A stretch of DNA of 9,507 nucleotides, taken from positions 1-9,507 of the forward strand of contig JAFZOV010000099.1 of assembly GCA_017550445.1 (NCBI GenBank), read 5' to 3'. Shown here piece after piece: positions 1 to 6,520 of this stretch. The notes under the pieces were generated by a model that saw only the letters and a list, made by a program, of their open reading frames with translations, did not search any database and was not told the origin of the DNA. The position numbers were made by a program, and so were the translations under genes. This stretch comes from Fibrobacter sp. (lineage in GTDB: Bacteria > Fibrobacterota > Fibrobacteria > Fibrobacterales > Fibrobacteraceae). Every line of letters begins with the position of its first letter. The first letter of the stretch is position 1.

Positions 1-723
1 CGCTACGCTGGTATGCTCCAGTACGACGGCGACCTCAAGCTCCCGAACCGCTTCCTCGTTCCGCCTCCGGCCATCAAGGAAACCAGTGGCGAATGGCTCG
101 CTGAAACCGGCGTCAAGCAGTTCGCTTGCTCCGAAACGCAGAAGTACGGCCACGTGACCTACTTCTGGAATGGTAACCGTTCCAGCAAGTTCGACGGCGA
201 AACCTACTTGGAAATTGAATCTGACGTTGTTCCGTTCGAACAGCGCCCGTGGATGAAGGCTGCCGAAATCACCGACGCCATGATCGAAGCTTTGAAGAGC
301 GGCAAGTACCAGACGCTCCGCTGCAACTTCCCGAACGGTGACATGGTGGGCCATACCGGTTCCTTCCGCGCTGCAACGATGGCTATCGAAGCTGTGGACA
401 TCGGCCTCGCCCGCTTGCTCCCGGTAATCGACGCCCTCGGTGGTGTCGCCATCATCACGGCTGACCACGGTAACGCCGACGAAATGTACGAAATCGACAA
501 GAAGACCGGCATGCCGAAGGTCAACAAGGACGGTACGTTCAAGGCCAAGACCAGCCACACGCTCAACAAGGTGCCCTGCATCTTGTACGATAACGTGACC
601 GGCGGCAAGCTCGGCCTCAAGGAAGGCGACTGGGGTCTCTCCAACATCGCCGCCACGACCGCGAACCTCCTCGGCCTTGAAAAGCACGAGGCGTGGGACG
701 ACTCTATGTTGATCGTTAAGTAA
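1..723 (+). CDS. gpmI: 2,3-bisphosphoglycerate-independent phosphoglycerate mutase, C-terminal part (5' end outside window)
   Basis: The enzyme interconverts 3- and 2-phosphoglycerate in cytoplasmic glycolysis and gluconeogenesis, using two Mn ions and no bisphosphoglycerate cofactor. The reading frame is open from base 1, so the gene starts upstream; about 240 residues are visible, and full-length members run to about 510-560. Counting from the first Met at 13, the metal ligands of the alkaline-phosphatase-type site are present: D110 and H114 (NGDMVGH), D151 and H152 (TADHGNAD), and H182 (TSHT). The segment SETQKYGHVTYFWNGN (residues 40-55) is a family hallmark. The roughly 19-residue spacer between the DHGNAD and TSHT motifs, and the overall wording, look closer to the plant/trypanosomatid-like class than to short Bacillus enzymes; that comparison is from memory. 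The gene ends in TAA and is followed by a repeat and a shared terminator. Confidence 0.95.
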   Translation, partial: RYAGMLQYDGDLKLPNRFLVPPPAIKETSGEWLAETGVKQFACSETQKYGHVTYFWNGNRSSKFDGETYLEIESDVVPFEQRPWMKAAEITDAMIEALKSGKYQTLRCNFPNGDMVGHTGSFRAATMAIEAVDIGLARLLPVIDALGGVAIITADHGNADEMYEIDKKTGMPKVNKDGTFKAKTSHTLNKVPCILYDNVTGGKLGLKEGDWGLSNIAATTANLLGLEKHEAWDDSMLIVK

Positions 724-728
724 ACTGG

Positions 729-756
729 ATTGCCACGCCGCTACGCGGCTCGCAAT
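729..756. repeat. Small palindromic intergenic repeat
   Basis: This is an imperfect two-level palindrome just after gpmI. Outer arms ATTGC (729-733) and GCAAT (752-756) flank inner arms GCCGC (737-741) and GCGGC (745-749) around a TAC loop. A related unit (same ends, different stem) occurs inside the start of the FISUMP lipoprotein gene at 4312-4341. This suggests a dispersed repeat family rather than a gene-specific regulator. Confidence 0.6.
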
Positions 757-797
757 GACGAAAGCGTTCAAAAATAAAGGGTCATTCTTTATAAAAC

Positions 798-824
798 AAA
801 ATCGGTCCAAAAGGGCCGATTTTT
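798..824. terminator. Bidirectional rho-independent terminator
   Basis: An 11-bp stem (798-808 with 813-823, one G-T wobble) closes an AAAA loop. On the plus strand it runs into TTTTT and so ends gpmI. Read on the minus strand it runs into TTTTGTTTT and so ends the convergent FISUMP lipoprotein gene. It sits in the only gap between these two 3' ends, as expected for a shared terminator. Confidence 0.85.
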
Positions 825-849
825 GATTTTGCAGCGTTTTTCTTTTGAG

Positions 850-3800
850 TTAATCTTCAATACAACGAATAGACAAAGGAACGTCTTTTTTCGTATAATG
901 ACGTGGATTTCCTGCAGAATAATTGAGTCCACTGGATCTATTTTTCTCTATTTGGAAATGAGATGCTTCTGTATTACTGTAGCCATTATCTTTGCTCCAG
1001 AAGTCCGCAATATTATCTGTTACGAATTGGTGATCATTTTGCGAGCCACCAATCAGCAATGCGGCAAATCCGACTACATCATTATACATCCATATAAGAG
1101 GAGCGCCTTGTATATCAAGCCATTCGTCGTTGGAAGGAATATGCCAATGCTCGGGGCAAATACCGCGATGAATATCTTCAATATAAATACTCGCATCTCC
1201 ATTTTGCCACTTAGAGTTCAAATTCATCGCGGCAGTCCATGTGTAGAAAACGCCCCCTATTTCGCAACTATTAATACATCTTGTTTGTCCCTTAAGATTG
1301 GGTGTAGCTATTGAATCCGTATAGCGTAGGTTTTCTGCCATCCAACGTTTTCCATTGATGTATATGGTCCTATAAACTTCATTATCGCGATTATCTTCTA
1401 AAATTTCACCAATTGTCGCGTTGGGCAATGTAGACTGCGTAAAATATCTATTTTTTTGCTCATTCCAAGCCGATACGGAGTAGTCAAATGGAGACGTCAT
1501 TGCTTTCCATGATTTGTCAAGACATATATAATCTTCCATGAAAGTACCATTGGATGCACATTTTTCGACAATTTCGTAAGCATTCCCTGTAGAACACAGG
1601 CTTTCTGTCCTAAATTCAGCACAATTTGTAGTTCTCCAGGATTTGTCGCAAACATACTTTTTATCGCTGGAGAAATGTCCATAGACAGAGGCATCACATA
1701 TATGGCAAAAATCGTCATTTTTGCACAAATAATCCTCGCCAACAGTCACGTTGCGCCATTTTTTCGCATCGCAAACATACGTCTTGTTCTCTGAGAATAT
1801 TCCTTGCTTGTTTTCTGTACAAGCGTTGCATAGCGAATTTTGAGCACAATCAAGTTCTTCATTAGTACTTGCTTCACGCCAGGCCCCGGCATCACATACA
1901 TAATATGCATCCGTATTAACCAACCCTTTCTTCATTTCACCATCATTAGAGTCTAAACAATCCCAGCCATAGGTATTGGGTTTAACGGGGTCTAGAACAA
2001 TTGTCCATTTTTGGTTCAAGCAGTTGTAATAGTTGTTATTGTTAGGCGACAAGCCCATACGTCCGTTCCGTCCGATTGTACAACCAAATAGGCCCAGTAA
2101 GCAATCATCGTCGGAACCTATACGCCAGCCTCGATAAGCCATACTGGTGTCGTACACATAACAAATTCGGTTACCCGTTGTCACAACTCCAATGGAATCG
2201 CCCCATTTGGCGAAGCCGTCCTCATCATCTTCCCAAAGTTGCGTATCTACAAGAAGCGTGTTGCTAATCAACACCCACTTGTGCGGAGTTTCTTGGCACT
2301 GATAATATCCTCCATTTTTCGTATCGCGGCGATACTCGCCAAAGAGTTCCGCACGGCATCCGCCATAGGCTTTTTCGATGTCAAGAGCTTGTCTCCAGCC
2401 CTTTATGCCATTGTAACTGCCCGTTTTGTCAAACACATACTTGTAGCCAGATACATCACCATTTCTTATTACTCCGTCAGCGGTATCTTTCCAATCATAA
2501 GTATCATATTCTATAGTTGATGCTTTGTCCCAATTGCGTGCACGGCAGATATAATAAGTGGTATTTGCTTTTGCTACTTCTCCGGAACGATTTTCCGTGC
2601 ATCCCCCAAGCTTTGCTTGAACATCGCTGGCGGCAACCCATGAATCGTTATCAAATACATACGGGGTTTCCGTATTTACATTTCCATACTTAATAGAACC
2701 ATCGGTAGAATCATTCCAGCCATAAGTATCTTTTTCATAATCTGTAGCTAATCGCCAAGCCTTTCCATCTGAAATTGATGCCGAGTCAACACATATAAAG
2801 CGAGCCTTCGTTTGTGCATAATACCCGCTTGTAGCAAGGAGAACCTTACCCGTCTCATCGCAAGAATTCAAGCCGAATTGGGTATACCAAAAATGACGGA
2901 CGTGTTTTTCGAAATTTGCGACAACCGTGGACAAATTCCACCCTTCTACATTATTTCGAATAATCGAAAGTCTTCCCGAAGAATCAGCCTTAAAAGACCA
3001 TTCGGCAAGAGAGTCTTTCATTTTTTCGTCGTCCCATTTACCATCTACTTCCATATCAGTAGCAATTTTTGTTAAAAGTTCTGAAAGACTTGCAACATTC
3101 CTATCCCCCTGAAACACAACGGAGAAAGCGAGCAGCGCGCCGTCCTCGTCGGAACTGCCCGCGATGTTCAGGTCCTCGGAATTGCTGAAGTCGCTCGCAT
3201 CTATACCGAGCAAGCCGAAAACTTCCTGCTGGGCCTGCTTCTTGGCGGCCTTGACCCTCATCTTCTTCTTGGTCACGAGATACACCACGCGCTCGTATTC
3301 GAGGTGCGTGAGCAGGTTCACGTTCACGATGTTGCGGTCGTTCACGTCTGTAATCGCAAACAGAGTGAGTTCCGAATTGGAGTTGTCTCCGGTAACCTCG
3401 TTGCGGTAGTAGCCCGTAGCCTCGAGCATCACGTACTGGCTTACCAGCATGCGGGCGTTTATCTTGAACTCGCCCTTGTCGTTCAAAATCTTGCCGTTAA
3501 AGCTGTTGCCGGTCTGCGTGAGGGTACGCCCATCGGACATTTCGCGGACAAGCACCTTGGAACCCGAAAGGAACGGGCCCTTCTGAGTAACGCCAGATAC
3601 GGAGTCTAGAGAGATGGCAACCTTCTCGGAATCAAGAACGATTTCTTCGCCGCCGATGAGGGAACCGTCTTCGCCAAGTTCGAGCGTTATCGTTTTTTCT
3701 CCGCAGGTAATCGCAAGCTTCACGCCGACCTTACTAATTGAACAGCCTGAGCCATCCTTGCCATCGGAACCATCCTTACCATCACTACCATCCTTCCCTG

Positions 3801-4443
3801 CCGTGCCAGGATTGCCGTCTTTGCCATTCTCGCCATCTTTGCCGTTAGCACCATCTTTACCGGCGGCACCAGGTTCCCCCTTATCACCTTTCGCGCCGTT
3901 CAGCACCACACCGATGCTGTCTCCGTCACAGATTATCTTGAGCCCACTACTGTCTGCGAGCGGTCTGGTTTCACAAGAGAGATCGCCACCTTCAACGAAA
4001 AGTGTATCTATTTTCGAAACGACAACCGTGTCACCGGCCACAATTACGGTATCCTTCCCTCCCGCAATCACAACCGTATCGCCAGCCAAAATGACTGTAT
4101 CACGATCCGCCTTCGTCGCGAACCACTTTTCGTCAATGCAGACTCGGGCAGTAGCCTCGCCCTTCACAAAGGCCTGCTCGCCCTCATTCTCCTTAGTACA
4201 CTCGGGGAGATCGTCAACAGAAGCCACGACCTCCATGCCCATCTGGTTGATGTTCGTGACATTTTCGGTAGTCGACTCGCCACAGGCAGCGAGGAGGAAT
4301 AGCGGGATTGAGATTGCCACGGATGCTATGCATCCTCGTAACGGCATCGCAAGACGAGCAAGCGACAACGCTTGCGTTGGCATTTGCGAGTCGCAGCCGT
4401 CATGCACTCTGTGCAATGACGTGGAAGAAGAGAGCTTAGTCAT
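850..4443 (-). CDS. FISUMP-domain surface lipoprotein with collagen-like tract and Cys-rich repeats (1197 aa)
   Basis: Probably an envelope lipoprotein of a Fibrobacter-type paralogous family; its ligand or function is unknown. Order along the protein: lipoprotein signal with lipobox LLAAC (Cys54); DTV-rich short repeats (115-154); collagen-like Gly-X-Y tract (183-233); a domain beginning SVSGVTQKGPF (about 281-525); Cys/Trp repeats of the form Y-x-C-x4-W (about 528-980); and a C-terminal FISUMP domain (about 1017-1197) with GKRWMAENLRY, CPEHWHIPSNDEW and final SIRCIED. The start at 4443 is chosen because AGAGGTG (4448-4454) lies 4 nt upstream. The only other sensible start, M33 at 4347, gives an ordinary 22-residue signal peptide but has no ribosome binding site. 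Odd points: an unusually long N-region made of palindromes, and a sharp GC drop near 3120. It is convergent with gpmI and divergent from the 4712 operon. Confidence 0.9.
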   Translation of the reverse strand: MTKLSSSTSLHRVHDGCDSQMPTQALSLARLAMPLRGCIASVAISIPLFLLAACGESTTENVTNINQMGMEVVASVDDLPECTKENEGEQAFVKGEATARVCIDEKWFATKADRDTVILAGDTVVIAGGKDTVIVAGDTVVVSKIDTLFVEGGDLSCETRPLADSSGLKIICDGDSIGVVLNGAKGDKGEPGAAGKDGANGKDGENGKDGNPGTAGKDGSDGKDGSDGKDGSGCSISKVGVKLAITCGEKTITLELGEDGSLIGGEEIVLDSEKVAISLDSVSGVTQKGPFLSGSKVLVREMSDGRTLTQTGNSFNGKILNDKGEFKINARMLVSQYVMLEATGYYRNEVTGDNSNSELTLFAITDVNDRNIVNVNLLTHLEYERVVYLVTKKKMRVKAAKKQAQQEVFGLLGIDASDFSNSEDLNIAGSSDEDGALLAFSVVFQGDRNVASLSELLTKIATDMEVDGKWDDEKMKDSLAEWSFKADSSGRLSIIRNNVEGWNLSTVVANFEKHVRHFWYTQFGLNSCDETGKVLLATSGYYAQTKARFICVDSASISDGKAWRLATDYEKDTYGWNDSTDGSIKYGNVNTETPYVFDNDSWVAASDVQAKLGGCTENRSGEVAKANTTYYICRARNWDKASTIEYDTYDWKDTADGVIRNGDVSGYKYVFDKTGSYNGIKGWRQALDIEKAYGGCRAELFGEYRRDTKNGGYYQCQETPHKWVLISNTLLVDTQLWEDDEDGFAKWGDSIGVVTTGNRICYVYDTSMAYRGWRIGSDDDCLLGLFGCTIGRNGRMGLSPNNNNYYNCLNQKWTIVLDPVKPNTYGWDCLDSNDGEMKKGLVNTDAYYVCDAGAWREASTNEELDCAQNSLCNACTENKQGIFSENKTYVCDAKKWRNVTVGEDYLCKNDDFCHICDASVYGHFSSDKKYVCDKSWRTTNCAEFRTESLCSTGNAYEIVEKCASNGTFMEDYICLDKSWKAMTSPFDYSVSAWNEQKNRYFTQSTLPNATIGEILEDNRDNEVYRTIYINGKRWMAENLRYTDSIATPNLKGQTRCINSCEIGGVFYTWTAAMNLNSKWQNGDASIYIEDIHRGICPEHWHIPSNDEWLDIQGAPLIWMYNDVVGFAALLIGGSQNDHQFVTDNIADFWSKDNGYSNTEASHFQIEKNRSSGLNYSAGNPRHYTKKDVPLSIRCIED
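853..1395 (-). other. FISUMP domain region of the lipoprotein
   Basis: Residues about 1017-1197. The opening EVYRTIYINGKRWMAENLRY matches the usual family opening in which a Tyr/Thr-rich strand leads to 'W-M-A-E-N-L'. Further landmarks are GGVFYTWTAAM, GICPEHWHIPSNDEWLDI, FWSKDNGYSNTEA and the C-terminal Arg-Cys pair. All of this is AT-rich DNA, unlike the 5' third of the gene. The domain's biochemical role is not established; the name reflects its abundance in Fibrobacter. Confidence 0.85.
1504..2862 (-). repeat. Cys/Trp-rich degenerate protein repeats
   Basis: Residues about 528-980 hold roughly seven degenerate units. Each opens with a Cys followed by a Gly some residues later, then a 'Y-x-C-x4-W' or close variant. 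Examples are C615 to YYICRARNW, C788 to YYNCLNQKW, C875 to TYVCDAKKW, C916 to KYVCDKSW and C962 to DYICLDKSW. The first four units are about 70-90 residues and carry an extra segment with a 'D-x-x-D-G' pattern; the last ones shorten to about 40. The paired cysteines suggest disulfides in an exported protein (inference). Confidence 0.65.
3745..3897 (-). repeat. Collagen-like Gly-X-Y tract
   Basis: Residues 183-233 contain 17 consecutive Gly-X-Y triplets, mostly GKDG and G-S-D, beginning GAKGDKGEPG. Charged K-D pairs replace the hydroxyproline that bacteria lack, as is usual in bacterial collagen-like proteins. Such tracts can form a trimeric stalk, which would hold the C-terminal domains away from the lipid anchor (inference). 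Confidence 0.85.
3982..4101 (-). repeat. Short DTV/AGD protein repeats
   Basis: Residues 115-154 repeat a 7-9 residue unit four to five times: DTVILAG, DTVVIAGGK, DTVIVAG, DTVVVSKI, DTLFVEGG. This alternating polar/beta-branched pattern suits a beta-strand or linker region between the lipid anchor and the collagen-like stalk. Function is not known. Confidence 0.7.
4312..4420. repeat. Palindrome cluster inside the lipoprotein start region, related to the 729-756 repeat
   Basis: Four dyads occur in 109 bases: GGATGC/GCATCC (4321-4335), GCAAGCG/CGCTTGC with a 4-nt loop (4358-4375), TGCGA/TCGCA (4385-4395), and GTCATGCAC/GTGC(A)ATGAC (4399-4420). The block 4312-4341 repeats the layout of 729-756: GATTGCCACG, then a stem-loop, then a TCG(C/T)AA end. 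The outer ends of the cluster on the minus strand (GTCATTGC and GTGGCAATC) are also the ends of that repeat. The cluster encodes lipoprotein residues 8-44. Confidence 0.6.
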
Positions 4444-4454
4444 TTTTCACCTCT
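4444..4454 (-). promoter_or_regulatory. Strong ribosome binding site of the FISUMP lipoprotein gene
   Basis: On the minus strand AGAGGTG (4454 to 4448) followed by AAAA precedes the ATG at 4443. This decides for the long N-terminus over the internal Met at 4347, which has no purine-rich stretch in front of it. Confidence 0.8.
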
Positions 4455-4466
4455 ATAAACGCCTTT

Positions 4467-4486
4467 AGCCCTTCATAGGAAGGGCT
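4467..4486. promoter_or_regulatory. Leader hairpin upstream of the lipoprotein gene
   Basis: A perfect 8-bp inverted repeat AGCCCTTC / GAAGGGCT has a 4-nt loop and lies about 24 bases before the lipoprotein ATG. It is not followed by a U-run in either direction, so it is not a plain terminator. It could be a 5'-leader stem affecting translation or stability, or an operator; the sequence does not decide. Confidence 0.45.
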
Positions 4487-4506
4487 GGAACGGGCACAAT
4501 AAAACC

Positions 4507-4529
4507 CGTGCAAATTTTCAAGATGCACG
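4507..4529. promoter_or_regulatory. Inverted repeat in the divergent intergenic region
   Basis: CGTGCA (4507-4512) and TGCACG (4524-4529) form a 6-bp dyad with an 11-bp AT-rich spacer. It lies just downstream of a minus-strand TATATT (4547-4542) that could be a -10 for the lipoprotein gene, although no good -35 is seen at 16-18 bp. The layout would suit a repressor site or leader stem; both are inference. Confidence 0.3.
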
Positions 4530-4613
4530 TTCAACACCTGTAATATAGGTTATTCTTAGGCAAATTACACGGACAATGAATTCCAAAGTGGAATAGCGAG
4601 GCTCATCCAAGTT

Positions 4614-4634
4614 CCGTTTTTCGTTCAAAAACGG
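4614..4634. other. AT-rich hairpin in the divergent intergenic region
   Basis: A perfect 8-bp stem CCGTTTTT / AAAAACGG has a 5-nt loop, and is followed on the plus strand by CAATTTTTG. It resembles a weak terminator but no plus-strand gene lies upstream to terminate. It sits just before the candidate promoter of the 4712 operon. A smaller dyad ATTCCA/TGGAAT lies at 4580-4594. Confidence 0.35.
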
Positions 4635-4640
4635 CAATTT

Positions 4641-4669
4641 TTGTTTAGCACGGTTCTTGCAACTATAAA
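4641..4669 (+). promoter_or_regulatory. Candidate promoter for the 4712-6951 operon
   Basis: TTGTTT (4641-4646), a 17-bp spacer and TATAAA (4664-4669) give a sigma-70-like promoter with the correct spacing, about 40 bases upstream of the ATG at 4712. An AT-rich TATATTATA at 4692-4700 is a competing -10 closer to the gene but lacks a matching -35. Confidence 0.45.
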
Positions 4670-4711
4670 GGTACGAGGCGCGAAACGCAAATATATTATA
4701 CTTTGGTCAAG

Positions 4712-5659
4712 ATGAAAGTCTTCTACCACCTTCCCGGACTGTTCGAATTTTACGACCTGTACAAGGCCTTTTTGCCGCTATGGCGCGACCACCGGGAATA
4801 CTTTTACGACTGGTGTGAAATCGGTTCCATATACGGGGCACCCAGCAACTGCCTCTGGGGTGGCGGGCGCGTAGGTTTCGGGGATGCCGAACCTGCAAAA
4901 GTTGCGGCTCTCGTGAAGGAATACGGAATTTCGGCACGACTCACCTTTAGCAATTCCTTGATTCACGAAGAGCATCTTGATGATGCGCAGTGCAATGAAT
5001 TGTGTAGGATGTTTGAGGGCTCGGACGTCGGGTTCGTTGATGGCAAGAACGGCGCTGGGAATGGTGCGGACATGGACTGCGCGGCGCAAAACGGCATTAT
5101 CGTTCATTCGGACCTGCTGCTTAATTATATAAAGACAAAATACCCCGGCTTTTATTTCGTTTCCTCGACCACGAAGGTGATTACGGATTTCAAGGAGTTC
5201 GAAGCGGAATTGAACCGCGACGATTTCCGTTTCGTTGTCCCGGACTTCCGGCTGAATAAGCAATTCGATAAACTGAACGCGCTCACCGATGCGCAAAAAC
5301 AGAAAGTCGAGTTTCTGTGCAATGAATGCTGCTGGTTCGACTGCTATGACCGCAAAAATTGTTATGAAAACGTGAGCCGCAAGAGCCTCGGCGAAGACTG
5401 CGAAGACCATCAATGTGTCTCGCCCACCGCCCAAAGGGGCTACCGATTCTCCGACGCGATGAAGAACCCGGGATTCATCGGGATAGACGACATCCAGAAC
5501 GTGTATGCGCCCGCAGGGTTCCGCCACTTCAAAATCGAGGGCCGCAGCCTCGGCAGCGCCATCATCCTGGAATTTCTACTTTACTATATGATCAAGCCCG
5601 AGCACCAGTTAAAAGTGCGCGAGGAAATCTACCTGGACAGTTCGCTGGATTTGTTCTAA
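4712..5659 (+). CDS. U32-peptidase-like TIM-barrel protein with Cys cluster
   Basis: A 315-residue cytoplasmic protein that resembles the U32 (YegQ/PrtC-like) family. Clues are the late motif FKIEGR (residues 273-278), the ordered barrel-like segments ISARLTFSN (73-81), NGIIVHSDLLLNYI (127-140) and FRFVVPDFRLN (172-182), and the segment CNECCWFDC (203-211) with further Cys at 217, 230 and 235. U32 relatives such as UbiU/UbiV carry a four-Cys [4Fe-4S] cluster, and the cluster here may do the same, but the Cys spacing is not the standard one. Start: ATG at 4712 is preferred over a TTG three codons upstream at 4703; neither has a clear ribosome binding site. It is the first gene of a tight three-gene operon, with the next ATG directly after its TAA. 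Substrate unknown. Confidence 0.65.
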   Translation: MKVFYHLPGLFEFYDLYKAFLPLWRDHREYFYDWCEIGSIYGAPSNCLWGGGRVGFGDAEPAKVAALVKEYGISARLTFSNSLIHEEHLDDAQCNELCRMFEGSDVGFVDGKNGAGNGADMDCAAQNGIIVHSDLLLNYIKTKYPGFYFVSSTTKVITDFKEFEAELNRDDFRFVVPDFRLNKQFDKLNALTDAQKQKVEFLCNECCWFDCYDRKNCYENVSRKSLGEDCEDHQCVSPTAQRGYRFSDAMKNPGFIGIDDIQNVYAPAGFRHFKIEGRSLGSAIILEFLLYYMIKPEHQLKVREEIYLDSSLDLF

Positions 5660-6520
5660 ATGAAGAAAAAGATTATGATTGCCCTGATTATCGTAGCCGC
5701 AGTCATCCTGCTTTTGGCGGTATGGTTCAACATTCCCTATTCGCCGGTAAAGTCGCAGTTCAACGGCGATGTCGCACAGCGAATGCAGAGTTCCGCACCT
5801 GTCGCCGGCGAAAAATTTACGGCAGACGATTTTATGGAACTGCCGCCACTCATCCAGAAATACCTCGAATCGAACGGCTACATCGGTGCCGAGCGGCATG
5901 CGCTTTTGTCGATGGAATACAGGAACGTCGATTTCGGCATGGGACCCGATAAACCGAAAATCAAGATTGATTACTCGCAGAGAGACTTCGCCGATTCCCC
6001 AGACAGGCTCGCATTTATCGACAGCAAGATGTTCGGCGTCCCCTTCCAGGGATACGATTACTACATGGATGGCAAGGGCGGCATGAAGGGCGTTCTCGCG
6101 AAACTCTTTACCCTGTTCGACCAGACCGGCCCCGAAATGGACAAAGCATGCCTCATCACCTACCTGGCCGAAGCGTTCTTCTTGCCCGAAGCACTCCTGA
6201 AGGAATTCATCACGTTCAAGCAGGTTGACGAGCATACCGTAGAAGCAACCATCACGAACAAGGGCGTGAGCGCATCCGGCGTTTTCCACTTCAACGATTC
6301 CTACGAGATGATTTCGTTCACGACAAATGACCGCGGGCAGATAGCCCCCGATGGGAGCATCGAATACACTCCCTGGGAAGCGCAGTGCGAGAATTACAAG
6401 GAATACTCGGATGGCATCAAGCGCCCAACCGTTTTCCGCGCGGTGTGGAAAAATAAAGACGCCGATTTTATCTATTTTGATGGAAAGATCAGCAGCGTTA
6501 ACGGAGCTGAAGTAAAATGA
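5660..6520 (+). CDS. Membrane-anchored DUF6544/DUF6920-like protein
   Basis: A 286-residue protein. Residues 1-23 are a basic start (MKKK) followed by one hydrophobic helix (IMIALIIVAAVILLLAVWF), so it is probably N-terminally anchored with the rest outside the cytoplasm. The soluble part has landmarks I associate with the DUF6544/DUF6920 group: LPPLIQKYLESNGYIG, then a Phe/Gly/Asp-rich core (FGVPFQGYDYYMDGKGG), YLAEAFFLPEALL, FTTNDRG, TPWEAQCENYKEYSDGIKRPT, and a final WKNKDADFIYFDGKI. No enzymatic function is established for this group to my knowledge. The ATG follows the upstream TAA with no gap, so translation is probably coupled. Its TGA overlaps the next gene's ATG (ATGA). Confidence 0.75.
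   Translation: MKKKIMIALIIVAAVILLLAVWFNIPYSPVKSQFNGDVAQRMQSSAPVAGEKFTADDFMELPPLIQKYLESNGYIGAERHALLSMEYRNVDFGMGPDKPKIKIDYSQRDFADSPDRLAFIDSKMFGVPFQGYDYYMDGKGGMKGVLAKLFTLFDQTGPEMDKACLITYLAEAFFLPEALLKEFITFKQVDEHTVEATITNKGVSASGVFHFNDSYEMISFTTNDRGQIAPDGSIEYTPWEAQCENYKEYSDGIKRPTVFRAVWKNKDADFIYFDGKISSVNGAEVK

Noticed and set aside
3745..3897. Short-period repetitive DNA that could be taken for a CRISPR array
   Set aside because: The period is 3-9 bases, in frame, and encodes Gly-X-Y triplets; there are no uniform repeats with unique spacers.
3614..4468. Plus-strand 284-codon open frame rich in Pro and Ser (PSLPSLPS-type)
   Set aside because: It is the antisense of the collagen-like and signal regions of the lipoprotein; the Pro-Ser pattern is just the complement of Gly-Lys-Asp codons.
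4778..5527. Minus-strand 249-codon open frame
   Set aside because: It lies entirely opposite the U32-like gene, which has family motifs and operon context; no domain or ribosome binding site supports the antisense frame.
5609..6289. Minus-strand 226-codon open frame
   Set aside because: Antisense shadow of the DUF6544-like gene in GC-rich codons; no recognisable motifs.
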